From: CAVVMA01 sp963788205
Lineage (GTDB): Bacteria; Desulfobacterota; Binatia; Binatales; Binataceae
NCBI GenBank assembly: GCA_963788205.1
Contig: CAWBGG010000002.1
Coordinates: forward strand, 744,001-808,000
Length of the DNA: 64,000 nt
Reading direction: 5' to 3'
Of the stretch, positions 43,335-52,245 are shown piece after piece. Numbering within the stretch: position 1 is the first letter of the stretch; the number at the start of each line of letters is the position of its first letter. The notes under the pieces are model-generated. The model saw nothing but the letters and a program-made list of their open reading frames with translations. It did not search any database and was not told where the DNA came from. The position numbers and the translations under genes are program-made.

Positions 43335-44954
43335 TCAGCGCGGGTCGAGCTTGCGGTGTTCTTCCTGCTTGCGGAGCTCGACGCGGCGGATTTTGCCGCT
43401 TACGGTCTTGGGCAATTCGTCGACGAACTCAATCTCACGCGGATACTTGTACGGCGCGGTGACGCGCTTGACGTGCTCTTGCAGCTCGCGCTTCAGCATC
43501 TCGGTTGCTTCGGCGCCGGGCTTGAGCTTAACGAAGGCTTTGCAGATCGCGCCGCGATCGGCGTCGGGACTCGCGACCGCGGCGGATTCCATCACCGCGG
43601 GATGCTCGAGCAGGGCGCTCTCCACTTCGAACGGCCCGATTCGATACCCCGCCGAGATGATTACGTCGTCGGCGCGTCCGACGAACCACAGATAGCCGTC
43701 CGGGTCGCGATAGGCCTGGTCGCCGGTGAGGTAGTAGTCGCCGCGAAAGACTGCGGTCGTCGCTTTGAGATCTTTCCAGTATTCGAGGAACAGAGACGGC
43801 GGCCGTTCGGGCTTGACGCGCAGCGCGATCTCGCCGACTTCCCCCGCTTTGGTCTCGGTGAGGTTTTCGCCGATCACGCGGACGTCGTGGCCGGGAAACG
43901 GCAGGCCCATCGAGCCCGGCTTGACCGCCATCCCGGGAACATTCGCGGCGAGAATGATGGTCTCGGTCTGGCCGTAGCCATCGTGGATCGTCAAATTGTA
44001 GCGATCCTTCCACACTTCGATCACTTCAGGGTTGAGCGGCTCGCCGGCGCCGGTGCAATGCCGCAGCGAGGGGAGCGGAAAGTCCGACAGGTCCTGCTTG
44101 ACGAGCATCCGGTATTCGGTCGGCGGCGCGCAGAACGTGGTGATTTGATAGCGCTGCAACAGCTCCAGTTCCTTCTTCGGCTCGAAGCGGCCGTTGTACA
44201 TGAAGGTCGTGATGCCGTTCATCCAGGGGCCGAAGAGCACTCCGTAGGCTGCCTTGGCCCATCCGGTGTCCGAGGTGGTCCAATGCCGGTCGGTGTCGGT
44301 GAGCCCCAGCCAATTGAGCCCGGTGAAGCGATGGCTGAACGTGTAGGCATGACTGTGGAGCACGGCCTTGGGCTCGCGAGTGGTCCCGGAAGTGTAGTAG
44401 CAAATCGCCGGGTCGTCGGCGGCGGTGTGCGAGGCGGTGAACTGCGCCGAGGCCTGAAGCATCGCGTCGTTGAGGCTGGCCCATCCCGAGCGCGGCGCGC
44501 CGGCCAGCATGAAATGCTCCAGCGACGGGCATTGGTTCCTGAGGTCGCCGACCATCTCGGCCGACGCCGGTGCGGCAATTATCGCGCGCGCGCCCGAATG
44601 GTTCGCGCGGTAGACGAGATCCTTCTCGCGCAACATCGAGGTGCACGGGATCACAATCGCGCCCAGCTTGAGCGCACCGATATAGGCCGCCTGCCACATC
44701 GTGATCCGCGGCAGCACCAGCAGCACCGGGTCGCGCCGCCCGATTCCGATCCCCGACAACGCGTTGGCGATCCGGTTGGACTGATCGCGCAGGTTGGCGA
44801 AAGTCAGCCGCGCGCGGTTGCGCCGCTCGTCTTCCCACAGCAGCGCGACGCGCTCCGGATCTTGCGCGTAGTGATCGATCATCTCGCCGAAGTTGAAGTA
44901 CTCCGGTAGGTCCCAACTGAAGTTGTCGCGCAGGTTTTCGTAGACCGAATCCAT
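43335..44954 (-). CDS. AMP-binding acyl-CoA synthetase
   Basis: A 539-residue ANL-superfamily ligase. The P-loop is ICYYTSGTTREPKAV (about 190-204), followed by HDGYGQTETI, the hinge YLTGDQAYRDPDGYLWFVGR, and the catalytic lysine in KTVSGKIRRVELR. It activates a carboxylic acid as acyl-AMP and makes the CoA thioester; the layout is like medium-chain or acetyl-CoA synthetases. ATG 44954 is preceded by GGAG; the longer frame to 45014 overlaps the upstream gene. It follows the TPP enzyme gene by 19 bp, so a 2-oxo acid decarboxylation product may be its substrate, which is inference. Confidence 0.92.
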   Translation of the reverse strand: MDSVYENLRDNFSWDLPEYFNFGEMIDHYAQDPERVALLWEDERRNRARLTFANLRDQSNRIANALSGIGIGRRDPVLLVLPRITMWQAAYIGALKLGAIVIPCTSMLREKDLVYRANHSGARAIIAAPASAEMVGDLRNQCPSLEHFMLAGAPRSGWASLNDAMLQASAQFTASHTAADDPAICYYTSGTTREPKAVLHSHAYTFSHRFTGLNWLGLTDTDRHWTTSDTGWAKAAYGVLFGPWMNGITTFMYNGRFEPKKELELLQRYQITTFCAPPTEYRMLVKQDLSDFPLPSLRHCTGAGEPLNPEVIEVWKDRYNLTIHDGYGQTETIILAANVPGMAVKPGSMGLPFPGHDVRVIGENLTETKAGEVGEIALRVKPERPPSLFLEYWKDLKATTAVFRGDYYLTGDQAYRDPDGYLWFVGRADDVIISAGYRIGPFEVESALLEHPAVMESAAVASPDADRGAICKAFVKLKPGAEATEMLKRELQEHVKRVTAPYKYPREIEFVDELPKTVSGKIRRVELRKQEEHRKLDPR

Positions 44955-44973
44955 CACGACTCCATCTGATCCG

Positions 44974-46679
44974 TCACGAAGGCAGCGGCCGGACCGAGTT
45001 GTGCGCCAACGCATGCGGCAGCTTGATGTGCGAACGCTTGGCGGCGGCGCGGATGTATTTCATGGTCACGGGCGAAAGATCGCGGCGGTCGATCTTGACC
45101 TCGATTATCGCAAACGTTTTGCAAAGATGCGCCGCTTCCAGCGCGCTTTGCAACTCCGCGACCGTATTCGCGCTAAATCCTGCGCCGCCCCAATCCTCGG
45201 CCAGCCGCGCGTAGGGCCACGGTGGCAATTCGAGCAAGTCGGGGCGGTCGACAATCGGCCTGAAGATGCCCCATCCGCCGTTGTTGATCACCAGCACGAT
45301 CGGATTGGCGCCGCATCGCGTCGAATGGGAAATCTCCGGCCCGGTCATCTGGAAACCGCCGTCGCCGCAGAGCACCAGCGGCCGCAGCCCGTTGCCGATC
45401 TGCGCGCCGATAGCGGCGGGCACCGCGAAGCCCATCGAGGCGTAAAAACCCTGCGCGAAGTAGGTGCCGTCGTGCGGCACCCGAATGTCGAGTCCGCCGA
45501 ACAGCATGTCGCCCGACTCGGCCACCACCATGTAGCGGTGATGCGCCGCGAGGAACTCGTTGACCGTGCCGAGCAGCGCGCCGACTTTCACCGTTGCGCC
45601 GCCGGGCGGCAGCGCGCCGCCCAGGTTGTCGGCGTAATGCACGCGCTCATGATGGGTCCGCAGCTCGTTGCGCAGCAGCGCGCGGACGAAGTCGCGCACG
45701 CCGACCTCGATATAGCTGTGGTACTTCACGTCGACGCGCCGGTCGACGGCCCATACGGTCTTTTCCTGGATAATATGGGGCGGGCGGTTGCCGAAATTCA
45801 TGTCGGTCTTGAGGCAGCCGAGGTTGAGCACGAAATCGGCCGCGTCCATCCGCTCGACGATCGGCGCGGGGCTGATCGGCCCGACGTGTACGCCCATGTG
45901 CAGCGGATGGTCCATCGGAAAGGCGCCCTTGCCGAGCACGGTGGTCAGCACCGGCGCGCCCATCTTCTCGGCCAGCTCGACCAGATCGCGCGCGGCCTTG
46001 TACCGATGGATTTCGATGCCCGCGATCACCACCGGCCTGGACGACGCGTTGAACATCGCGGCGGTCTCGCGCGCGGCCTCCTGGACCTTGCGCGCGTCCG
46101 ATTCGTGAAAGTGCAGCCGGCCGTCCCATTCGATGATCTCGGCGGGCACTTCGATTTCACGATCGACCATGTCGCGATGGATCTCGATATAACCGGGTCG
46201 CTGGTCGACCCATACCGCGCGCGTAACGTCGTGCAAGTCGGCGCGGCGCGCCGCGGATCGGTGAGCACGCGGGAAGCGCAGGTGACTTCCTGGTAGATGC
46301 GATGCTGTGATTCAATCTCGCGGGCCTGATGATGAATCAGCGTGCCGAGCTTGCGTTCCTCCTCACCCGGGCCGCCCGAAAAGATCAGCAGCGGCACGCG
46401 CTCGGAGAACGAACCCGCCACCGGATTGACCATATTGTGGCCGCCGGCGCCGTAGGTCACGCAGACCACGCCGATCCGGCCGGTCGCGCGGGCGTATCCG
46501 TCGGCGGCGAAGCCCACCCCCGGCTCGTGCGAGAACGTGACCATCTTGAGACCATGCTTGCGCCCCAGCGCAAAGAACAGGCGCAGCGCGAGATCGCCGG
46601 GAATCCCGAACACATGGGTGACGCCGATCCTGTGCAGGTACGCGACCAGGAAGTCGCCCAGCTTCATCCGGCGTTTCAT
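44974..46679 (-). pseudogene. TPP-dependent 2-oxo acid decarboxylase-like gene with a one-base frameshift
   Basis: The 5' part runs from ATG 46679 (GAGGTG upstream): MKLGDFLVAYLHRIG, GIPGD, catalytic Glu in SHEPGVGFAADGYAR, then QEVTCASRVLTDPRRA. It leaves frame near 46236-46260. The 3' part continues in another frame from ADLHDVTRAVWVDQRPGY through GDGGFQMTGPEISHS and NNGGWGIF to the stop at 44974. Total length is 1706 nt, one short of 569 codons, and the joint lies in a GCGC-rich run. Either a real inactivating deletion or a sequencing error. Motifs fit the indolepyruvate/phenylpyruvate decarboxylase and acetolactate synthase superfamily. Confidence 0.85.
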
Positions 46680-46812
46680 CAACACCTCGCCACCGTCGCT
46701 CGAGAAAAGACTAGCAGAATTTCGGTGGACTGCCTCGCGCCGCATCGCGACGCTGCCAATCGCGAGCCGGCAGTGGTTTGCGCTGATATCGTGGTGCCTC
46801 TATCATGCGGAC

Positions 46813-47514
46813 ATGTTGAGCGGTGGAAGCGGGCGCCGTGAGCAGTACGATCTGTTGCGCGGTTCGAGTCGAGCGCCTCGACGCGGGCAGTACGAACCGA
46901 TCGGCTCCGTTTGGAGCGGCGAGGATGCGACCCTGCTCGAAGGGTTGCTCGACTTCTACCCGAAAAATCCGCCTAAACGCATCCTTGACGCCACCGTCAA
47001 TGGCGGCCGCTTCTGGCGAAACAGCCACCGTCCCGTCATGGGACTGGACATTGAGGCCAGGTACCGTCCGGACGTAGTTGCTGACAACACCGCGATGCCT
47101 TTCCAGCCGGGCTCGTTCGACGTTGTAGTCTATGACCCGCCGCACGTTCCGAACCAGGGGCAGGACAAATCGAAAGACTTCAGCGCGCGATTCGGGCTAG
47201 GCCGCCGCGTTCCCAAAGAACTTCAGTACAACCTGTCGCATACGTTCCCTCCGTTCCTGGAGGAGGCATGGCGCGTGCTCCGTCCAGAGGGCCTCCTTTT
47301 GTGCAAGATTGCCGACTACGTACATCACCATCGCTACCAGTGGGCCCACGTTGATTTCCTTCTGGCGGCCCGAGCAGCAGGATTTCGCGCCTGCGACTGT
47401 ATCGTGAAGGTCAGAAAGGGTCCGATAATGGATCCCAAATGGAAAGTCGCTCATCACAGTCGGCGTCAGCACTGCTATTGGCTCGTTTTTCGGAAATCGC
47501 GGAATTGCGAGTGA
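46813..47514 (+). CDS. DNA methyltransferase (amino-methylating type), partner of the XcyI-like gene
   Basis: A 233-residue protein with a short SAM-binding region DATVNGGRFW (59-68), LDIEARYRPDVVADN, and the catalytic motif VVYDPPHVPN with DPPH at 108-111. DPPY/H/W motifs belong to enzymes methylating exocyclic amino groups of adenine or cytosine. The later PFLEEAWRVLRPEGLLLCKI segment is typical of beta-class enzymes. The open frame extends to 46537, but that part is antisense to the TPP gene; ATG 46813 is the likely start. The endonuclease gene begins 25 bp downstream. Known XcyI/Cfr9I methyltransferases are N4-cytosine enzymes, but this one's sequence does not prove the same target. Confidence 0.8.
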   Translation: MLSGGSGRREQYDLLRGSSRAPRRGQYEPIGSVWSGEDATLLEGLLDFYPKNPPKRILDATVNGGRFWRNSHRPVMGLDIEARYRPDVVADNTAMPFQPGSFDVVVYDPPHVPNQGQDKSKDFSARFGLGRRVPKELQYNLSHTFPPFLEEAWRVLRPEGLLLCKIADYVHHHRYQWAHVDFLLAARAAGFRACDCIVKVRKGPIMDPKWKVAHHSRRQHCYWLVFRKSRNCE

Positions 47515-47539
47515 GCGAGGCCAGCCTCGCGCGCCGATC

Positions 47540-48511
47540 GTGACCGAGATCCAACCGCTTTCAGCGTCTCGACAGGTACGGTTCCGCCAACTCCTCGTGG
47601 CCGCCCGCAAGTCCTTGCTTGCCGACGCGCTTCGGGAGGCTCTTGCGACTATCGACCCTAACGAACTGAAATCACAGATTCGAGCCTACGTGCCTGCGGA
47701 CGTTCAGCGAATTTTAGCGGCGGCCGGCATACGTGATGAATTCGTGTTTCCCACCCCGACTGTTCTGGAGGCAAGACCGACGCTGATTGGCTACTACCGG
47801 CTGCTGCTCGGTGCCTCGCAGAAATCCTTCTACGCGAGCGGTAGCGGCAGGGGGATCTTCAAAAGCATGGAAGAACGAAATGTCATCCGCGCCGCGCAGA
47901 AGGGGTCTCTGCGGGAACTATGCAAAATGATGAGCCAGGCTCTATCAGAACTCGTGCGCCAGATGTCCCCGGCGATCACCCAACGGGACGTGACCGAGCT
48001 TCCTCTTCTGACTATCGGCTCCCAGTTCCAGGGCGGCAACAATGTTGCAATCGGGCGGCGGGCGGTAGAGGCCGTATACCTATCTGTCCGCGAAGTGGTG
48101 AAGGCAGGAATCGAGCGCGAACAGAGGAACACGATCGTCGTCAGAAACTCTTCCGGTCGGATCGTGACTTTGGTGTTCGGTTCTGATCCCGATATCCGGA
48201 TTCAGGAAGAACTCGGGCCGTAAGCGATTCATAACAAGGTAGCGATCGAGATCAAGGGCGGCACTGACAGAAGCAACGCGCACAATCGAGCGGGAGAAGC
48301 AGAAAAGTCCCACCAGAAGGCGAGGGCTCAGGGCTTCAACGATTTCTGGACAATAATTGCGAAGAAGGGGTTGAGCCTGAAGACCCTCAGGAGCGAATCG
48401 CCGACTACTACACGATGGTTCGATGTCTCGCAGGTTCTGGGTCGCGAGGGCGACGACTGGAATGAGTTCAGACAGCGACTCGCCGTAGCGGTCGGGATTC
48501 CGGTTGCCTAG
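47540..48511 (+). pseudogene. XcyI-like type II restriction endonuclease gene interrupted by an in-frame TAA
   Basis: One frame runs from GTG 47540 to TAG 48509-48511 (324 codons), broken by a single TAA at 48221-48223. The part before it (227 residues) has LIGYYRLLLGASQKSFY and ends GSDPDIRIQEELGP. The part after it, in the same frame, begins AIHNKVAIEIKGGTDRSN and continues GEAEKSHQKARAQGFNDFW. Joined, the length and layout fit XcyI-type endonucleases, and the PD-(D/E)xK pieces are D of DPDI and E-I-K of AIEIK. The stop falls between them, so the truncated product lacks half its active site. Assignment to the XcyI family is from memory of motifs. Confidence 0.75.
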
Positions 48512-48531
48512 CCGCGTCAGAATCCGTGGCG

Positions 48532-49140
48532 CTAGATCGCCAGAATCGATCGCACCTTCGCCGCGACGTCAGGCGCGCGCACCACGTCGGTGATTATTGC
48601 GGCGGCGTCGGCGCCGGCGGCGAGGACTTCGGGCATGCGTTGCTCGGTGATGCCGCCGATTGCCACGATGGGAATCTTCACCGCGGCGCGGACCGCGCGC
48701 AGGTTCTCCAGCCCCTGAGCGTCGCGGGTCTGCTTGAGTCCGCCGGGATACATCGGGCCGAAGCCGATGTAGTCGGCGCCGCCGGCCTCGGCCTCTCGCG
48801 CCTGCTCCACCAAGTGAGTGGAAATTCCGATGAGCTGTTTGCGCGCGCCCATCAGGCGGCGCGCGGCCGCGAGCGGGAGATCGTCCTGCCCGAGATGAAC
48901 GCCATCAGCGCCGGCGAGCATCGCGATATCGGCGCGGTCGTTGACGATAAAGATCGCCCCCGCCTCGCGGCACAGCGGCGCGATTGCCGCCGCCGCGGCG
49001 GCAAAATCGCGCGCGGGCGTGTCTTTCAGGCGCAACTGGAGAATCCGCGCGCCCGCAGCGAGCATCACGCGCGCCAGTTCGACCGGGTCGTGCCCGCCCG
49101 AGGGATCGATGATCGCGTAGAAATGGGAGGGGAGGATCAA
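48532..49140 (-). CDS. thiE: Thiamine-phosphate synthase
   Basis: A 202-residue TIM-barrel enzyme coupling HMP-PP and thiazole phosphate. Motifs: LQLRLKDTPARDF (about 34-46), FIVNDRADIAMLAGADGVHLGQDDLP (about 63-88, in two parts), IGFGPMYPGGLKQ, and IPIVAIGGI. The only in-frame start is TTG 49140. No other thiamine gene is adjacent, and no TPP riboswitch was recognised upstream, where a REP-like repeat sits. Confidence 0.92.
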   Translation of the reverse strand: MILPSHFYAIIDPSGGHDPVELARVMLAAGARILQLRLKDTPARDFAAAAAAIAPLCREAGAIFIVNDRADIAMLAGADGVHLGQDDLPLAAARRLMGARKQLIGISTHLVEQAREAEAGGADYIGFGPMYPGGLKQTRDAQGLENLRAVRAAVKIPIVAIGGITEQRMPEVLAAGADAAAIITDVVRAPDVAAKVRSILAI

Positions 49141-49200
49141 GTCCGGTATAGCGGCCTTCGCTCAGAGTTCGTAGACTTTTGTTGGTGCCGAAGCAGGCAA

Positions 49201-49266
49201 CCCTCACCCGGAACGCGGCGAGCATCCGCTCGCGCGTTCCGGCCTCTCCCTGGTCAGGGAGAGGCC
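49201..49266. repeat. CCCTCACCCG...CTCTCCC repeat upstream of thiE
   Basis: It reads CCCTCACCCGGAACGCGGCG, then GAGCATCCGC, and ends in the hairpin CCTCTCCCTGGTCAGGGAGAGG (48-bp and 18-bp parts). An inverted copy with small differences is at 58171-58240. Confidence 0.8.
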
Positions 49267-49313
49267 TTCAGAGAAGATGTGTGCGTGCAGCGTCCATCAA
49301 GAATCACAGGCTC

Positions 49314-50813
49314 TCAGTCCGGCGGGCCTTTGCGCAGCACGATGCGATGCTCGGTGATTTTCTTGCGCAGCGTGTTGCGATTGAGACCGAGCATCCGGGC
49401 GGCGCGCACCTGGTTGCCGCCGGCCCGTTCGAGCACGATATCGATCAGCGGGCGCTCCAGCTCGGCGACCATCGTCTGATACAGGCCGCGCACGTCCTCG
49501 CCGCCGCCGTCGGCGGCCAGCTCACCCATCCGGCGCGTGACGATATCGGCGAAGCCGGCGTTGGAGTCTCCTGCCGCGTGGGAGGCGAGGGGAACCGAGC
49601 CGAGCGCGATATCTTCGGCCTGAATCGTAGTGCCGGGAGCGAGCAGGGCGGCGCGCAGCACGCAATTCTCCAGCTCGCGGACGTTGCCCGGCCAGTGATA
49701 CGAGCCGAGCTTGTCGTACGCGCCGCGGCTGACGGCGTTGGCCCGCGCACCCATCTCGCGCGCCGCCTTGGCGACGAAATAATCGGTCAGCTCGGGGATG
49801 TCCTCGCGGCGTTCGCGCAGCGGCGGCAGATTGATCAGGATCACGCCGAGGCGGAAGTAGAGGTCCTCGCGGAAGCGGCGTGCGCGGACCGCGGCTTCGA
49901 GGTCCTGGTTGGTGGCGGCGATCACGCGCGCTTCGAGCTTGTGGGTATCGACCCCGCCCACCCGCATGAACTCGCGCTCCTGGAGCACACGCAGCAGCTT
50001 GGGTTGCAATTCGAGCGGCAGGTCGCCGATTTCGTCGAGAAAGACCGTTCCTTGTCCGGCGAGCTCGAACTTGCCGGCGCGCCGGTCGGTCGCGCCGGTG
50101 AACGATCCGCGCTCGTGGCCGAACAGCTCGCTTTCGAGCAATCCACCGGGGATCGCCGAACAGTTCACCGCCACCATCGGGGCGCGCCATCGCGCGGACT
50201 TAAAGTGGACCGCTCGGGCGACCAATTCCTTGCCGGTACCGCTCTCGCCGGTGAGCAGCACCAGCGCGTCGTTGTTCACGACCTTGCCGATCAGCTTGTA
50301 GACTTCCTGCATCGCGGCGGAGCGGCCGATAATTTCGCCGCCAACCAGGGTGCGGCTCACTTCATTGTGCAAGCGATCTATATCAGCGCTCTGCGCCGCG
50401 ATTTCACTCGCGCGGGTGACGGCCGCGGCGACTAGGTCGAGATTGGCAAACGGCTTGGTCAGGTAATCGTGCGCGCCACGCTTCATCGCCTCGACGGCGT
50501 TGTTCATGGTGCTGGCGGCCGTGATGATGATCACCAGGGTGCGGATTTCCTCGGTGCGGATGGTGCTGAGCACCTCGAGTCCGCCCGCACCCGGCATCAC
50601 GATATCGACCAGGGCGACATCGAAGCGTCCGGTCCGCAGGGCGTCGAGCGCGCTCTGGCTGTCGGCCGCCTCCTCGACCGCGAAGCCGGCCGCCTCCAGG
50701 CGGTGACGCAAGACGAGCCGGATCGCCTGGTCGTCGTCGGCGACCAGCACGGTCGCGAGCGGATTGCGATTGGAATTGTCGGGTTCGATTAGATTTGGAT
50801 TTGCTGCTGCCAT
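49314..50813 (-). CDS. NtrC-family sigma-54-dependent response regulator
   Basis: A 499-residue activator. The receiver domain (about 20-135) has phospho-acceptor D70 (LVDIVMPGAGG) and K118. The AAA+ domain (about 157-390) has Walker A GESGTGKE (187-194), the sigma-54 loop GSFTGA (234-239, not the usual GAFTGA), Walker B GTVFLDEIGDLP, and a WPGNVRELEN sensor. The C-terminal Fis-type helix-turn-helix (about 455-490) is GNQVRAARMLGLNRNTLRKK. It should drive sigma-54 promoters, perhaps for nitrogen control. It lies 45 bp after the cognate kinase gene. Confidence 0.94.
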   Translation of the reverse strand: MAAANPNLIEPDNSNRNPLATVLVADDDQAIRLVLRHRLEAAGFAVEEAADSQSALDALRTGRFDVALVDIVMPGAGGLEVLSTIRTEEIRTLVIIITAASTMNNAVEAMKRGAHDYLTKPFANLDLVAAAVTRASEIAAQSADIDRLHNEVSRTLVGGEIIGRSAAMQEVYKLIGKVVNNDALVLLTGESGTGKELVARAVHFKSARWRAPMVAVNCSAIPGGLLESELFGHERGSFTGATDRRAGKFELAGQGTVFLDEIGDLPLELQPKLLRVLQEREFMRVGGVDTHKLEARVIAATNQDLEAAVRARRFREDLYFRLGVILINLPPLRERREDIPELTDYFVAKAAREMGARANAVSRGAYDKLGSYHWPGNVRELENCVLRAALLAPGTTIQAEDIALGSVPLASHAAGDSNAGFADIVTRRMGELAADGGGEDVRGLYQTMVAELERPLIDIVLERAGGNQVRAARMLGLNRNTLRKKITEHRIVLRKGPPD

Positions 50814-50858
50814 CGGGATCGGCGGATACGGGGCCGCCTCGCCATCGTAACAGTAAGC

Positions 50859-52067
50859 CTAAGCCGTGGGCGAGTCAGTCCTGACCGGGAGCGTTACCTT
50901 GAAGGTCATCCCGGGCTGGGCAGACAATTCGCCGGGCTGGGCGGACAAGTCGCCGCTATCGCGCTCGCCGTCTGCGCCGTTGTGATGGTTATCGGCGGCT
51001 CTGACGCCGCCGCGCTCGGCCCACAGGCTGCCGCCGTGAAGCATCACGATCCGCCGGCTGATTACCAGGCCGAGTCCGGTCCCCTGCGGCTTGGTGGTGA
51101 AAAACGGTGTGAACAGCTGCGTCAGTTCCTCTTCGCTGATTCCCTTGCCGCTGTCGCTCACCTCGACGCGCAAGAAATGGCGGCGGCCTTCCGCGGTCAT
51201 CCGAAACTGGGTTTCCATCCGGGTGCTGAGCTTGATCCTGCCGCGCGAGTCGATGGCCTCCACAGCGTTGCGGATCAGATTCAGGAACACGCGCTCCAGC
51301 GCCCCGGCGTCGCCGACCACTTCGGGCAGGCTCGGATCAAAGAGCTGCTCGACGACGATTCCCGCCGGACGCTGCGGATAGAGCCCCGCCAGCTTGAGCG
51401 CCTGATGGAGCACGCGATGGATATTGACCGGCTGGGTCGCAAAGCGCTGCGGGGAGCTGAAAGCGAGCACCTGCTCGACCAGCGAGGTGATTCTCCCGAC
51501 ACCCTCGAGAATGACGTTGCAATAGCCCTGGGCGCGGGCGTCGTTGCGAAACATCGTGGCCAGCAACTCGGCGGCACCCTTGATTCCGGTTAGCGGATTC
51601 TTGACTTCGTGGGCCAATCCGGCGGGCGAGAGCCGCAAACCGGCCGCGCCGCCTTCAACGGTGCGCTCGGTGCTCTTCTGATGGGAAAGATCCTGAAGCA
51701 GAACCACCACGCCGCGGATTCGGCCGTCTTCCTTGGTCAACGGCGAGGCTTCCGCGCGCACCGCGATAGACCGGCGAGTCAGGATCAGCTCCGCCTCGGG
51801 ATCGGATAAATTTTGCCCACTTTTCAGGCACGAGGCGGTCATTCTCGCCAACCAATCGTTGCGACCGAGCAACTCATGGATAAAGGCTGAACCGGGCTTC
51901 GAGACCCCAAGCAGCGTCTCGGCAGCGGGATTCAAGGCCGTAGGCTCAAGCTCCGCCGACAGCACGAGTATTGCATCGCCTAAGCTTTCGGCGACATCGC
52001 GCCATACGGTTACTCGCATCGCTGAGGCACGGGGCATCGGGCAGTCATTCTGGGGGCAAACTACCAT
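50859..52067 (-). CDS. NtrB-type sensor histidine kinase
   Basis: A 402-residue soluble kinase. The N-terminal PAS domain is about 22-130. The H-box has H153 (LAHEVKNPLTGIKGAAELL), followed by N-box NLIRNAVEAID, DSGKGI and TGLGLVISRRI. No transmembrane segment, as in NtrB. Between the last helix and the final strand there is a 30-residue polar insertion ending in a tandem repeat (DLSAQPGELSAQPG). The ATG at 52067 is possible, and the internal Met 17 (MRVTVWRDV) is an alternative. Paired with the regulator downstream and divergent from the MltD-like gene. Confidence 0.92.
   Translation of the reverse strand: MVVCPQNDCPMPRASAMRVTVWRDVAESLGDAILVLSAELEPTALNPAAETLLGVSKPGSAFIHELLGRNDWLARMTASCLKSGQNLSDPEAELILTRRSIAVRAEASPLTKEDGRIRGVVVLLQDLSHQKSTERTVEGGAAGLRLSPAGLAHEVKNPLTGIKGAAELLATMFRNDARAQGYCNVILEGVGRITSLVEQVLAFSSPQRFATQPVNIHRVLHQALKLAGLYPQRPAGIVVEQLFDPSLPEVVGDAGALERVFLNLIRNAVEAIDSRGRIKLSTRMETQFRMTAEGRRHFLRVEVSDSGKGISEEELTQLFTPFFTTKPQGTGLGLVISRRIVMLHGGSLWAERGGVRAADNHHNGADGERDSGDLSAQPGELSAQPGMTFKVTLPVRTDSPTA
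50911..50952. repeat. Tandem 21-bp repeat inside the NtrB-like gene
   Basis: Units 50911-50931 and 50932-50952 (each starting CCGGGCTGGGC) differ at two positions and code for the duplicated SAQPGEL-type segment near the kinase C-terminus. Confidence 0.8.
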
Positions 52068-52245
52068 AAACTCGCGCGTCAGCTAAGGCGATTCGGAGTT
52101 CGGAGATCGGCGAGATCATTAGCCGCGCTTCGTGTCGGGCTCAAGTTAGATAAGCGCGGGGCTGTGAATAGATTAGAGTTTTTTATTTGAGATGGGTTGA
52201 TCGAGAAGGACTCACCAGCTAGGGTCTTCGGAATTGACGAGCTTC

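Noticed and set aside
43356..44909. 517-codon plus-strand frame
   Set aside because: Antisense to the acyl-CoA synthetase.
45001..46296. 431-codon plus-strand frame
   Set aside because: Antisense to the TPP enzyme gene, whose motifs are clear despite the frameshift.
49141..49313. Possible TPP riboswitch upstream of thiE
   Set aside because: A CTGAGA string occurs on the minus strand, but the ACCTGA and GATAATGCCAG-type conserved parts are missing, and the region is a REP-like repeat.
49179..50435. 418-codon plus-strand frame
   Set aside because: Antisense to the NtrC-type regulator and into a repeat; no motif.
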